Counted from the stretch's first letter, positions 11,694 through 26,564 are shown. The stretch is 64,000 nucleotides of DNA from Agroathelia rolfsii (GCA_018343915.1 JABRWF010000008.1:2728001-2792000), one strand, 5' to 3'. The notes: generated by a model not told the origin, from the letters alone. Translations and numbers: made by a program.

Positions 11694-11815
11694 TCAAAAA
11701 AGGGAGAAAGGAATTTCATAACCACGTAGTGCAGCAGCAACGTTCTGCAACGACTTAACCAATGGTGTATCCAGTGGTGCCTTTGTAGTCTTTTTGTTAG
11801 AATGGGCAATAGCAG
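11694..11815 (-). pseudogene. Unidentified coding remnant
   Basis: A short minus-strand frame (reading SNKKTTKAPLDTPLVKSL and then LQNVAAALRGYEIPF, ending TGA at 11694-11696) looks like real protein sequence but is cut by stops upstream. It lies between the fold-back element and the kinase pseudogene. I cannot assign a family. It may be the end of another decayed gene or of a mobile element. Confidence 0.25.
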
Positions 11816-12090
11816 AGTTAGATGGGATCCTGTATCAGACTCAAATGTGACGAAAACATACTGGAGTCAGGCCTTCCGCGCCAGACCAGTTTCACGTGCT
11901 GGTGCATCCTGTGCCACAGAAAACGTAAACTTGGGTGGCTACCCAGGTTGATCGCGACAGTGTTCGTACCCGAAAATGCGACAGGTGAAGGGAAACAAAG
12001 TCATCAGCTCCAATATTTAACGATTATTGTCCCTAATTTCTCATACTAAGTACATTGCTTGTCTTGAGTGGTATAATCCTTAACACCCTT

Positions 12091-14105
12091 CTAAATATAT
12101 GTTGGCTTTAAGACATTATTCGGTGCGTACTTGTCATGCTCTTTCAACATTTTCCCTCCGCCATGAACATCTGGATGCCATTCGCGCGCGAGCCCAGCTT
12201 TGTTGAGTGTTGGCAGGTATTGGCCTCCGCCTTCCTTTGCAGTCCAATCAAAGTCGGTCACCTTCGCATGTTGTTTTGCGGTATCGATCATAATATTCAC
12301 TGCTCCGAAGTCGCCATGGACATGAATTGATCCATTTGTTTCCATCCCTCCAGATGTCTCATGACTACCATATGCATATCACACAGCACGCGCCGATATT
12401 GATAGAGTTTTGGGGCAAGGTTTTCATGGGCGAGTATCTCGTGTGCCTCTTTGCCATAGTTGCACGCAGATTTAACGACCACGCTCAGCTCGTTCTCGCC
12501 TTCATCCATTTTTGCAATGAGCAGGCTTCGTATGTCCAACGGCGTAGGGCTATTCAACCTTTCGATAAGCCTGTCCCGCAAAGTAAACGTCCTTGAAACT
12601 TCAATTTAGGTAACCGGAGCGCGCTTGAGCCCTCGGAAGGATGAAGTGTTGGCTGATGAGAGTAAGGCTGGGGTGGATGACGCGATTCTCTTGATTATGC
12701 TAACTGTCGGTATTCACGATCGAGCGCATTTGAGCACTCTGCCAATGCTGAAGCAGCTCGAGCTAACTGTCGGATCGTCTTCAGTCTTTGGGCACAGTCT
12801 CATAAGTCCAGGCGCAGAATGCTCTCGACAACCATATATTCAAGGGATGCCAATATGGATATTTCAAGTGAATGTCCATCAAGGCAAATAAATACTGCTG
12901 GGAAGTAGGTCGAAAAGAAGAACGGTTTATCCTTGAATGACATGTCAGACGCTTAATAATGAATGGGAACAAACACTATATATGGGTGGCACACTCTGAG
13001 TCTGTAAGCACTTTCCACATTTGCTTTAGCGCATTGTGCGGTTGGATCGCCACAGCCTCCCCCTCCCCTTAGCTTCTATGAAGAAGCGCGGAATCTGAAA
13101 TTTACCGTCGTCATCGTTAAAAGTGGTGATGACACATGCGTGAACTTCTGCAGTCGGTTGGGCACCAGCGTTAGACGCCTGCCCAGTCCTGGGAAAGGGT
13201 ATTCGTCAACGCAATCGGCTCCAAATATAACATCGAAGTAGTCTCTTGAGGCATTCCAACATCCATATTTGGACAAATAATCATCAGTGGCGGCAAATAG
13301 GAACTGACGAGATGTTTCTAGGTATGTGTCGGTACCTTTGAAGAGCGTGTCGGACTCCTTGAGGGTGGCATCAAGCCTCTTGAGCTTGTACTGGAGCTGT
13401 GCCAAGTGCTGATTGTAGAGAGCAACAGGGAGAGCGAATTGTCCGGCAGGTCGCCCAAAGAGTACCTCTTTGCGGAGCTTGATCCCTTGCTCCCCCAAGG
13501 CATCCGACGGAGGATCCAGTTGCAATGTTCATCAAATGTTGCAGAACTGCATATGAATGTCAAAAGGGTGAAGTTAACATACTTTGAACTACCCACAAGA
13601 AGTCTTAGCCCGGGAAATTGAAGACTCTGACTCTAATTCTGACCCCTCTCTCTTGCGCTTCTGACCTGTGAGGGTGCAATGTTATCATATATCATACAAA
13701 AGTGATACATAGCTTACGCCCAGCGGGATGCATCACAAGAGCCTGTACCGCTGTATTTCCTCGGTCTTGAAAATGGCTACCAATGGCGTCTGTAGTCCGA
13801 AGATGTTCAACAAGTTGTTCATTCCCTGCTTGTAAGTATCCGACCAGTTCAGCAACCGTTTTAGGAAACGCCGGCGTTATGCTAGGACTAGCCTGTCGAG
13901 GCTTGGGGATGTGAGATGCACTAGGAAGTTTGTGTGGCAGAGGATTGATTATATTCAATATCTTGATTTCTGACTTGAAAAAGCGATGGTCCAGCCCAAA
14001 TCGTTGCATTGCTCCAACAATCATATCATCAATACTATTGGTTTTTTTCAGTTTCACTTTACTCAGTGAATATCCATTCCATGTGAATTTTTCGTCCACA
14101 ACAAT
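12091..14105 (-). pseudogene. Broken crinkler-type gene: N-terminal header, nuclease-like part and protein-kinase part
   Basis: Read from right to left, the fragments are: an N-terminal block (14099-13724; NGYSLSKVKLKK, SEIKILNIINPLPHKLPSA); a spliced linker with a basic KRKR patch (near 13670); a block at about 13515-13080 with LRKEVLFGRPAG; then a different frame with IPRFFIEAK, the E-x-K of PD-(D/E)XK nucleases (near 13090); then kinase pieces in several frames. The kinase parts include ELSVVVKSACNYGKEAHEIL, a HGDFGAVN catalytic loop and TDFDWTAKEGG, where DFD replaces DFG, ending TAG at 12091. Frames change at least near 13530, 13135, 13065 (a G-run), 12950 and 12320, with in-frame stops, so a single protein is not encoded. 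The order nuclease then kinase matches known fungal crinkler-type effectors. The header identity is inferred. Confidence 0.65.
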
Positions 14106-15740
14106 ACATCAGATGGGCATCAAACTATGTTCTTGAGAGTCAATCATGATGAGGTGAGCATATTGGTGCTACTGGCAATGATGGTGATTGTTCAAATAAA
14201 AGTTCGACTCTGTGGCACCGAGCCACTGCCAGCGGCAAGCTTTTTTGGGCCGCTGAGCTGGACTCGGAACCCATCATGGCAATGTTTTATATATTGATGA
14301 TCGAGATACTAGATAACAACCGCCACGCAACCCCGATTATAATAAAGCCATTATCTATATCCACCAATGATTCAAAGTTAGTTACTAATACTTAATTTTA
14401 CTAGATCCCGGCAACAGCATGCATATAGTAATAACAAACTGCAACAAATTCTTGTCTTCTTTGCTGGAAGTCCTTGTGTTTTGCCACGCTATCTAGGGAA
14501 AAGAGTGTATCGTAGTCCTACATAGGTCCATACCCAGCCATTTAATTATCATTGTTGCTTTTAATTCCCGCTCTTAGTTTGATGTAAAAAGTGGTTGCTG
14601 GGGGAGCGTAGACTGAAAGCGACAAAATTATCGAGCAAAATTCAAAGCGGCTGAATCCGAGCCCAAGCATGGATATGCCTTGAATGCGCAGCATTAGGCC
14701 TTCAGACGTGTCAATCAATGTGAATGATAAGATAGACGGGGACTTCAAGTTGGCTCTTATATTTGTAATGCTATTTAGAAATTACATCATCCTAGTACTG
14801 GTTACATGAAAATTATCCATCAGCATTGCCATTCGGAGTTATGTAATTCTTTTCCACAGTGACGCCTACCGGGACGGCTATAGAGGTTTAAAAAATACGA
14901 AGACAAAAGATTGAAGTGGCTGGGTGATGGTAATGACGAAGAATCGATGAAGGATTATTGCATAGTACATTTTTGAGATTTTATTGCTTTTTTAATTCTC
15001 CTTTTTCCTCTCTTCCCTCTTTATTTTTCCTCTTTCCTTCTCTTTTCATAAGGAGTCATGTAGGAACGGAGTCTATCGGTTTTTTTCTTCTCTCTTCTAA
15101 TGTGTCTATTTACTTGTTTCTCCTAGGCATTTTACATTTGCATTTGCATTCGTGCTTTCTTTCTTGGTTATTCTGCTAAACGTGTTTTTATTCGCCGATT
15201 GAACTTTCTCCCTCTCTCCAACTTTACGTGGATGGGAATATAAAAATTGTTTAAATGATTCTTGCTTTTCTATGTGCAAACAAGAACTACCATAAAACGA
15301 CAATTACGAGAATGTATGAATGTACACTATCTGTTGTGTCACTGACAAGCTTCGGCGCGCATGCTATTCTTGTCTTCTATTGCTTATCGTTGTAAGCCAC
15401 TATTCGATACTAATCCCTCGTGATCACTATAAATAACCAGAATCGAAGCAACACTATCTTGACAATGACCACATGATACTGAAAATCCGGGCGTCCGTGG
15501 TACTCCCGCTAGAAATACGCCCAATTTAGATTTTTTGAAAAGTTTAGCCATTTATTTGTTCATACTAGTCTATCGCCAAGCCTTGCTTATAGTCCGTCCG
15601 CGGTTTGGTGAGTCGACTTCTTTCAAGCTGACTGGACATTACATTTCCGTCTCGGGGCCCTGGCATATGTCAGCTGTTGGTCAGCAGTAACGTCAATGCG
15701 CGATCTATGTTTTATGGACCCTAGGAGGCCATTAGCATAG
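14106..15740. other. Gene-poor spacer
   Basis: AT-rich sequence with a CT-rich patch (about 14980-15120) and short ORFs without motifs, such as 14542-14748 (-) and 14958-15179 (+). The part around 14745-14815 resembles a segment at 18465-18540 (see the dispersed repeat). No RNA gene was recognised. Confidence 0.45.
14748..14815 (+). repeat. Dispersed ~70-bp repeat, copy 1
   Basis: The segment containing TTTAGAAATTACATCATCCT and AGTACTGGTTACAT resembles 18470-18540, which contains TTTAGAAGTTAACATCATAT and AGTACTAGCTACAT. Copies share order and spacing with scattered changes. They flank the NmrA gene and the decayed SDR. The repeat type is not known. Confidence 0.5.
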
Positions 15741-15749
15741 TATATAAAC
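15741..15749 (+). promoter_or_regulatory. TATA box of the NmrA-like gene
   Basis: TATATAAAC lies 59 bp upstream of the ATG at 15808, a reasonable distance for a short fungal leader. Confidence 0.6.
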
Positions 15750-15807
15750 AGGACTCCGTCGATAGGGAAATTAACAGCAAAACCTTCTACCACATCCACT
15801 ATCAATC

Positions 15808-17104
15808 ATGTCTCGCCATTCTAACAGGACTATCCTCATAATTGGTGCAACTGGAGCACAGGGAACTGCCGTGATTGGCGAACTTCTGAAACCAGCAGCT
15901 GATGGGACGCCTTCCCCATATGTCGTACGCGCCTTAACCCGAGATCTGTCCAGTAAACGGGCACAAGCGCTGGCGGCCAAGGGCGTGGAGCTTTTCCAAG
16001 GTAAGTAATACAGCAACTGATAAACCCACTATAAGGGCATGATGGTATACTAATTGATTTTATCCAAGGCTCCTTTATGGACTTTGCATCTGTTTCTGCA
16101 GCGATGAAAGGCGTATATGGCGCCTTTGTTAACACGGATGGGTTTACCGTCGGCGAATCCAAAGAAGTCTTTGCCGGGATGAGAATTTTCGAGCTTGCGA
16201 AGGAAGCTGGGCTCAAGCATTTCGTATGGAGCTCTACACCTTATTCGATCAAGGTATGTTCGCATCGCCTCCGATTTCAAGTTAGGCTCCTAATTTTTCT
16301 TCTTATGTAGCTCGGAAGATACGATCCAAAATACAACGTTGCGCACAACAACTCCAAGGCACGTGTAACGGAATGGCTTAAACAGCAAGAGTCAGATGTA
16401 TCAGGGAATGGACTAGCATGGACATCACTTACGATGGGGATTTATCTTGACATGATCAAACTTGTAAGCCCTTATCATGAACCTGCAATGAGCACATAGA
16501 TTAATAGCTGTCTCAATCTGTCTCTTAGCTTCTTGGCCCGCTCAACATTCGACCTGACGGAACGCGCGTCTTCGCTAATCCCCTGTCGAAAGGGCCTGTT
16601 GCACTTATCGCCTTGACAGACCTTGCTTTCTGGGTGCGCTATTCTCTAGAGAATAGAGAAAAGAGCTCTGGACAAGACTTCCACATCGCTTCGGACCAAG
16701 TCACGATGAATACTTTGCCTGCGAGACTTACCGCCGCTACTGGTTTACCTGCGGCTTACGTCCCACTAACCGTAGAGGAATGGATGAGTTACCAGAAGGG
16801 AAACCTGGACCGTCCTATGGCAGGAGAACGTAAAGAAAAGGAGTTTCCTGGTGACATCACCTGGAGGGAGGATTTCACGTGTTGGTGGCACTGGTGGCGA
16901 GATTCGAGTGAATTGTGGCCTGTTGACATGGAGTGGATTCGTTCAGTGCACCCCGGATCATTAACCTTTGAAGAGTGGGTCAAGCAGACAAAATGGGATG
17001 GCAAATTGGACACTAGTCTCTTGAAGAATGTGGAAACGGAACTGGGGAAGCACGGGGAAAGACCAGGAAGTATCGTTGATATTGAAAGGGCAAGCCAACT
17101 TTGA
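15808..17104 (+). CDS. NmrA-like NAD(P)-binding protein
   Basis: A Rossmann-fold protein of the NmrA/HSCARG group of atypical SDRs, which bind NAD(P) and act as redox sensors or reductases. My exons are 15808-16000, 16069-16253, 16311-16463 and 16529-17104, giving 1107 nt (368 aa), divisible by three. The N-terminus has the nucleotide motif [14 protein letters not shown], then VVRALTRDL (a basic residue after beta-2, favouring NADP), GAFVNTDG, and [10 protein letters not shown] in place of a classical catalytic Ser-Tyr-Lys. The C-terminus is unusually Trp-rich ([14 protein letters not shown]). It is the first gene of a redox-gene stretch (SDRs and OYEs). Substrate is unknown; family assignment is firm. 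Confidence 0.88.
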
Positions 17105-17174
17105 CAAGAAAGAAGTCAGTGTAGGGTGTATCATCACTCAGCATATGATGTATATATAATCTGCGAATTATACT

Positions 17175-17975
17175 ACTTTTGATGCGGATGCAGGATTCTC
17201 ATAGTGAAGCTTACGCGCGAGATGGTTGATAGCTGCCTTTGATGCTCCGTACGCCAAACATCTACCCGGTACTACTGATCCTCCTATTATAATACTTCCT
17301 TCGCTTGATGAGATGATCAAGACTTAGGTGATGGATTACTGTGTGAGAAAAGCGAGCGAGCCAGATCAATACCAAAAGCATAATAGCATTGCGCTTGTCC
17401 TTGTACTTGGACGCGGTACGCGGACAAACGAATAGGGTAACTACCACAAAAGTTCGTAGCAACATACTGCAGTCACGCGGAGCGTGACTGTGACTCCGTC
17501 ACTCCCATCGAGGCATGGATTGCCTATTCTAACAGGTAGGTAGCTGGAGATAAGACGAGTGGCCCAAGGACATTGAACTATTCAGCAAAAGGCTGATTGA
17601 AGTTCCGCACTTTGGCCATCTATTTCTTCACTCACTTCATAAGTGTCCTTCATGGCTTGCGTAGAGGTTATTAGGAATGGGCCTGCATGCTTATCAATGC
17701 CTTTATTCCCGGGTCAGTAAATTAGGATGATTGGGTGATACGCAAGTACTAGGACGTCATCTACTGGCATTAAACATACTAGTTAACGACATCCAATATT
17801 CTAGTTATATATATATATCTGACTTCTTCAAGCATTGCTTCCTTATTACAAGTCTTATCGGCAGATATCAGCTTGAATATATGCAGGTTTCTTCTGAATA
17901 TTTTGAAGGTCTGTAGTGTGAAATGGATTACGAACACCGGCAAATACGACAGCATTGTCGTGCTTGATGTACAAA
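17175..17975 (-). pseudogene. Decayed short-chain dehydrogenase
   Basis: Pieces of the same SDR family as the intact genes nearby appear in order on the minus strand: NAVVFAGVRNP (about 17965-17930), MKDTYE (about 17655), FNVLGPLVLSPATYLL (about 17590-17540) and a C-terminal block with AYGASKAAINHLARKLHYE (about 17260-17190). Stops and a frameshift separate the pieces, and the nucleotide-binding N-terminus and the C-terminal exon are missing. It is in the same orientation as the intact SDR at 18591-19608, so it was probably a tandem copy. Confidence 0.75.
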
Positions 17976-18469
17976 TGCAAACCCTGTTGGTAACTGGTTG
18001 TAAGCTTCACTTCCTGGTCACCGCATGCACACATCTATCCATTGCAAATCAGAATACAAAAATCAACAACACAACTCGCATTGGAGATGAGGTGCACATT
18101 AAGAGACACTAACATGCTGTCTATTCAGAGGATAGATTGAAATTGGGGGAATAAACGGCAAAGAAATGGCCTTGACAATACTGCTCTATAATAATGTATT
18201 GATTATGCACTGGCATCAGACAGCTTATATATACTTATTTATATTGCCAAAAATTGGCAAATAATTTAAGGTTGCAGACTTCAACATACTGTTGCTTCAA
18301 GACAGAAGGTAGCTACAAAGGGTGCAGGCTTGAAGAACATCGACAGCGATACTGAGTTTCAAGTGACTAGGCACACAAGGAAAACTGAATAATGATACTA
18401 CCATAAACTTAGAGATAGCTTGTGTGCGCGTCATTAGGTCGTTAGAATCAATATCAACGGACGGAGGCT

Positions 18470-18540
18470 CGACCCTTAGATTTGCAATTTTATTTAGAAG
18501 TTAACATCATATTAGTACTAGCTACATAGGTATTATTCAC
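18470..18540 (+). repeat. Dispersed ~70-bp repeat, copy 2
   Basis: Second copy of the segment at 14748-14815. It lies just downstream of the SDR at 18591-19608 and ends near ACACCGCCACTTAG. A related ACACCGCC-containing segment occurs near 20005-20020. Confidence 0.45.
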
Positions 18541-18590
18541 GGACACCGCCACTTAGTATTGTTATTTGTCAAAGAAGAAGTATATCTTCT

Positions 18591-19608
18591 TCACCACGGT
18601 GCAATATCGCCTTCAACGGTGTGGAAAGCTGGTCCAGCTTCGGGCCGGGTGGCATTATCTATTGTAGGAAGCATCTGGCTTATTGCTTGTTCCACGGATA
18701 TGAATTTTAGGTCCTTGAAGAGCTCCCGGACGGGAAGAGCTTAATCGCAGTTAGTATTAACAAACTTCAAGATTATCAGCGGAAGATGACATACACATAT
18801 CAGTTTCTACGGGTCCTGGGCATAAAGGAAACACAACTGGACGAAGGGATCAGCCTATACCTCAAGATAACAAAGCTATCGATGTAACCTTACCTAGACC
18901 GTCATTTTCGAAATGCAGCTTTCGACAAAGGAAGTTCACCGCAGCCTTGGATGCACCATAGGATACCCCGCCGCTAAATACTGGTCTAAGAGTAATGCTG
19001 CCTGCGCGAGAAGAGATAACGACAAATTTGGGCGCCGGATTACTAGCCTTGAGTAGAGTATAGGAAGCTTGGAAAAGTATAAGCGGTCCAATAACATTGA
19101 CCTGTCTCATGGTCATTAAGGGTTCCCGTGGGGCAATAAACTCTCCCTCTCTGGCATACCTCATAGTGATCTTGCATAGCTTGTGCTGACGTTTCAAGCG
19201 CGGAGTGCGTGGATTGTGCAATACCTTTAAACAATTAATCAGCCTTGAAAACCTGACATCGACAGCTGATTAATCACAAGCTTACCTGCGTTGGCAATGA
19301 CAACATCCAGCCTTCCAGCTTTTGCTTTGATTTCTTCGACGGCGGCCTTGTTACTGGTCTCGTCGGCAGAGATCAGCTTTACTATATGAAGCTTTCCAGG
19401 GAACTCCTTTGCAAGAGCTTCTAATTCGGTGGCATGCGTTGGATCACGAGCACCCGCAAATACGATGGCATCATCGCGCTTTACAAGCGCTTTGGCAAAT
19501 CCCAGTCCTATTGAAGTGATGGCGTTGAGAGCATATACCACAGGAGCAGGGCTAAGAAATACCAATGCCACGATTTGCTCCGGAAATAAGATACACTGTT
19601 GCTGGCAT
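18591..19608 (-). CDS. Short-chain dehydrogenase/reductase, Nor-1-like (copy A)
   Basis: A cytosolic NAD(P)-dependent ketoreductase-type SDR. My exons are 19608-19563, 19507-19286, 19224-19160, 19101-18894, 18836-18795 and 18739-18591, giving 732 nt (243 aa), divisible by three. Motifs: MPATVYLISGANRGIG at the N-terminus (cofactor glycine motif, interrupted by intron 1), VVIANAG, KFVVISSRAGSI (catalytic Ser region) and SYGASKAAVN (catalytic Tyr-x3-Lys), then PLCPGPVETD. Exon lengths 222, 65 and 42 are identical to those of the SDRs at 37100 and 38973, showing one recently expanded family. Its closest well-known relative group is the norsolorinic-acid-ketoreductase (Nor-1) type. The substrate is not known. 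Confidence 0.9.
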
Positions 19609-20487
19609 GATAGTTCAAGTGACTTGTAGGGGTTGATAGGAGATGTGGATTTGTGAAAAGAGAAACTTTGTACTGTTGCTCATGATGTTTTCGATGCGTC
19701 CATTAAGTAGGAATTCGGTCGCCGTGATGCGTAATCGTGTACGAGATGGTCCTTTGTCATCCTTGTACGCAATCCACGTTGACCGCAATAGAGACGGACG
19801 GCATGTGGGTCTAAGTTGCAGTCCGAGTTGGCTTTGTGGGTAAACATCAATGCCACCAATCTTACACATCACCCCACCAGCTTGCTGATGGATAGGCTTC
19901 GAGTCAGCATGAGTAATCACTATTAACTATGAAAGCCAAATAAAATAAAATTATTACGTTGATGCTAATATGAAACTTGGACATACGGGCATCATTACCG
20001 TGTGACACCGCCGGTTAGATTATTCACCTACTACATATGTATATTGAACGATCGACGTAAAAAAAAAAAAAAAAGCTGAAGCCTTGACTCACAATCAGAA
20101 TTAATGCAGTCGATGGGATTATACAGCATATTCCAACTGCCCCCTCAGCAATTGAAGTATTTTTAATTAAGTAGCATGCCGTAGTTTGACTTCTGGGATG
20201 TATGCGTAATTTCCTCCATTAGCATTATTATCGACAACTGGGGGGAATTTGAATCGGTAAAGTGGCTATTGAGCTCCGATTTCCGACTGGTTTCGGCGGA
20301 GGGTCCCGGAAGCAAATTCTAGGAGACTGCGCCGAAAGGCTTCGTCAGAGTCACTAGACACTTCAGCAGCAGCCTACTCCGATATCTCCACTCGCAACAC
20401 TGTGACTGGCTTCAACTCGTTCGGTTAATATCAGCAAGGCATATTTTGCCTCCCGCATCCTAAATCTCTGTACTTAAATCTTTGACC

Positions 20488-20879
20488 ATGGCTGCTGCTC
20501 CAACAAAAGAGGCTATCAAGGGTCTCTATACCCAAATGTTGAACACCTCTCGCTCGTTCAGCTCATACAATTTCCGCGAATACTTTGTTCGCAGGACTGA
20601 GGCGACTTTTAAGGAGATGCAGGTACGTTGGCATAATCTCTCTTTGCTCATATATATTTGATTTACATTTATCTGGTCTTGCGTTTGCAGGGCGTAGAAG
20701 ACACCGAGAAATTATCATCGCTCTATTCTCAAGCCGTCAAGGATCTTGCCGTCCTGCGACGAAGCGCTCTGGTCAACCAAATGTATGGCGGATGGAGGCT
20801 GGCCGTTGAATCCAACTTAAATGAGGGCAGCGAGGGCGGATCCATGGTCCGGGAATCTGACGACCGAGCACGGTCTTGA
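20488..20879 (+). CDS. ISD11: LYR-family iron-sulfur assembly factor
   Basis: Isd11 (LYRM4) is a mitochondrial matrix protein that stabilises the cysteine desulfurase Nfs1 with acyl-carrier protein. My exons are 20488-20622 and 20691-20879, giving 324 nt (107 aa), divisible by three. The N-terminal helix has GLYTQML, where LYT stands at the usual LYR/LYK position, then SYNFREYFVRRT, the diagnostic YNFR segment, and RRSALVNQMYGG. The length is typical. The C-terminus is a short hydrophilic tail. Confidence 0.88.
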
Positions 20880-21134
20880 ATTTCGACGTCCTTGCTTTTA
20901 GCTTTGCTCAAGTACTCCCCTTGGAAGCCTATAATTATTCAATACTGAATAACGATTGCCACCCTCGCTCTCACTGTTCCTGAACAGACCCATTAATTCG
21001 TGTACATTATATTACTTCACTTTTAACACCAATAGCTAAAGTTCGGGCCATGGCATGACTACGCATTAGTACGAAATCCATTAAACATCTAGATCAAATG
21101 AGAGCGACAGAAGATAAATACTTTTAGCATGAAA

Positions 21135-21768
21135 TTATGACTTCTTCTCTGAGTTCCCACCAAACCATGACCATACCCCGCCTGATGAGCTCTTTTCTAC
21201 TGGCGAAGGCGACGAGCCAGCATTGCCTCCCTCTCTGAATCGATCTAGTAGCCCCGCCCTCTCCACCTCTGCCTTAACGCCCGTACTAACAAGAGGCCCG
21301 CTAACCTCTCCACGTTCAAGGCGGTCGATTTCCTCAGCAGCCCGCATCCTCTCCTGGAACTCCTCCCGCTCGCGCATCTGCGCAAACATCTTCTTCTCTT
21401 CGAGCTCCTCGGGCGAAGGGTTAATCGCCTGCGGACGCATAATGTACGTGCCGGCAAGTAAAGCAGCGATCGTGAGACCCTGTGCGATGACACGCACACG
21501 TAGCCAGTTATTGAACTGCTTGCGTTTGCCCTGCTGCATCTTGACGAGAGCAACGACCATGGCAGCCGTCGTGGCTGCGGCACCTTTTCAAGATATAAAT
21601 GGAGGGCAAGAAAACAGAATGCGTGATTCGAAAACTCTTGGTCTGATACTGTGGTATGTGAACAGAGAAGGATAGGTTCTAATACTGACCAATGGGTACA
21701 AACGGGTTCTCCTTGAACTTCCGCACGAACTTTTCCTTGGGTGTTTCGGGAACACGTTCAGTAGACAT
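21135..21768 (-). CDS. RCF1: Respiratory supercomplex factor 1, HIG1 domain
   Basis: Rcf1 is an inner mitochondrial membrane protein that helps assemble and regulate cytochrome c oxidase and the III-IV supercomplexes. My exons are 21768-21690 and 21583-21135, giving 528 nt (175 aa), divisible by three. The HIG1 domain covers about residues 15-85: FKENPFVPIG, a hydrophobic helix (AAMVVALV), a basic linker with LRVRVIAQG (the R-x-R-x3-Q core), and a second helix TIAALLAGTY. A charged coiled-coil-like tail follows (EELEEKKMFAQMREREEF). The single intron splits the conserved PIG glycine codon. Confidence 0.9.
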
Positions 21769-22167
21769 GATGGACAGTTCTTCTGGTGGTTGAAATATGA
21801 TATGTGAATGAGTTTGAGCTTTGTTCAAGACTCCGGAAGATAGTCAGTCGTTTGATTTGTGAATTGCCAGTATAGTGCTACTAGTACTGGTGACTGGTGG
21901 AACGACGTCAGAGCAGCTTCAAAATCGAGCGGCAATACTTCCGAGGGATCGAAAGCATCACGGCTGTTCCGGACCGTCAAGCCGTCGATAATGCGGGGAC
22001 GCGGCCGGTAGTGCTGTCAGCGCGTCGTTTGCTGCTGCTGCTTCTTTGTACGGCAAGGCAAGAACAAGCACTGGGAGAAAGTGTGCTGATAATCCAGAAG
22101 GAATGAAATATCACATGATGACACTACAACTCTTTCGTGCTCTGAGCCATCTATGCTCAGTACCACC

Positions 22168-23387
22168 ATGACCACGGAGACGAAGTCATCCAAGTCAGAG
22201 GTACTCAGGCTATACACATACGAGGTGAATGATGATCTATTACACCCTCCAAGATATCAAATGATCTCAATATCGAGTTACATAGCCAGAGGGTCTATGG
22301 CCAGACACAGCACTGGAGGTAGAAACCTTTAAAGGACTCCCGATGGAGGTCGTACACATTCAAGGAAACTTGGGTGCACCAGGATATGGCCAAACCCTGA
22401 AGGACGTCCCTGATGAGATCTGCGCCAAAGTGCACGGATTGTTCATGTTCCGTCATTTCCTAGATGAGGAGCAAATAAATCGGTATCCTAACCTCCGTGT
22501 CGTCGTGCGCATGGGAGTTGGTTATGATCGCTTGGATAGAAAGACGTTGGCGAAGAGAGGCGTGAAAGTGTGTAACATCCCAGGTAAGGCTATATCGTTT
22601 CCCTCGTCAACATATCCCTTTTGCTGATACACTAGGGAAAACCCCTCAAGACTATGGCACAACAGAGGTAGCAGACCATGCCATCGCACTCGCACTCACT
22701 CTCCGACGTGGCATCCTACACTACCACTCCCTCTGGCTCCCTTCACCCCTCTCAAGCGGCACACCAGACATTCCCCTCTGGGAACCGACAACCTCTAACC
22801 TCATCCAACGCCCTTCCGTACGCACATTCGGCATCCTCGGCCTAGGCCGCATCGGGACGGCGGCCGCACTGCGCGCTAAAGCCTTCGGATTCCATGTCAT
22901 CTTCTACGACCCCTATTTACCCAATGGCGTCGACCGCGCACTGGCGATCGAGCGCGTGCGCTCACTCGAGAGCCTCTTCGAGCGCACCGACACACTCAGC
23001 GTGCACGTCCCACTTACGCCGAGTACGGTGGGTATCGTCGACGAGCCGCTGTTGCGTCGTATGCCGCCCGGTGCGGTCGTGATCAACACCAGCAGGGGTC
23101 CCACGCTCGATATCGATGCGCTGTATAGGTGTCTCAAGGACGGCACATTGGCAGGTGCTGCACTCGATGTGCTACCACAAGAACCGCCCGATGAACCGCT
23201 GCACCCACTCTATCAGGCGTATCAGGCCCAGGAGGAGTGGATCCGCGGCAAGTTTGTAATCACGCCCCATGCAGCTTTTCATTCGCCGGAAAGCTGGCAG
23301 GACATTCGTGCACTGAGCGCGCAGTGTATGCGGGAGGTGTTGTGCGAAGGTTTGAATACTAACGTGATACCTCCAGAAAGTTGGTAG
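22168..23387 (+). CDS. D-isomer-specific 2-hydroxyacid dehydrogenase (CtBP-like)
   Basis: An NAD-dependent oxidoreductase. My exons are 22168-22224, 22292-22583 and 22651-23387, giving 1086 nt (361 aa), divisible by three. The N-terminal half has RVVVRMGVGYDRLD, and after the second intron DYGTTEVADHA. The Rossmann motif is GILGLGRIG. The catalytic residues are in place: Arg in INTSRGPTLD, Glu in LDVLPQEPP, His in FVITPHAAFHSPES. The segment DYGTTEVAD is typical of the CtBP branch, where the protein can be a metabolic enzyme or a corepressor. Which applies here cannot be told. The first exon boundary (donor at 22225) is inferred from phase. Confidence 0.88.
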
Positions 23388-23640
23388 AGCCTAAGCTTCT
23401 CCTGTGGATATGTTGTGTATATCCATTGCGAGGGCTAAAAAGAGAAGCAGCAAGATGTCTTGATTAAGGAAGAGTCGCTTTGATAAGCCCAAATGAGCAA
23501 AGGCAATGTCAGGGCAATATGTATCAAGATTAACATCAGAGCATGGGGTATAATATGATGAGTAGATGAGAACAAATACAATACATGAAACAAAGCCCAT
23601 TGTAAGATACGAAAATCTAGACACCAACACTGTTATAATG

Positions 23641-26564
<2,924 letters not shown>

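Noticed and set aside
19615..19920. 101-aa minus-strand ORF just upstream of SDR copy A
   Set aside because: It overlaps the SDR promoter, has no recognisable motif and a spliced SDR start at 19608 explains the region.
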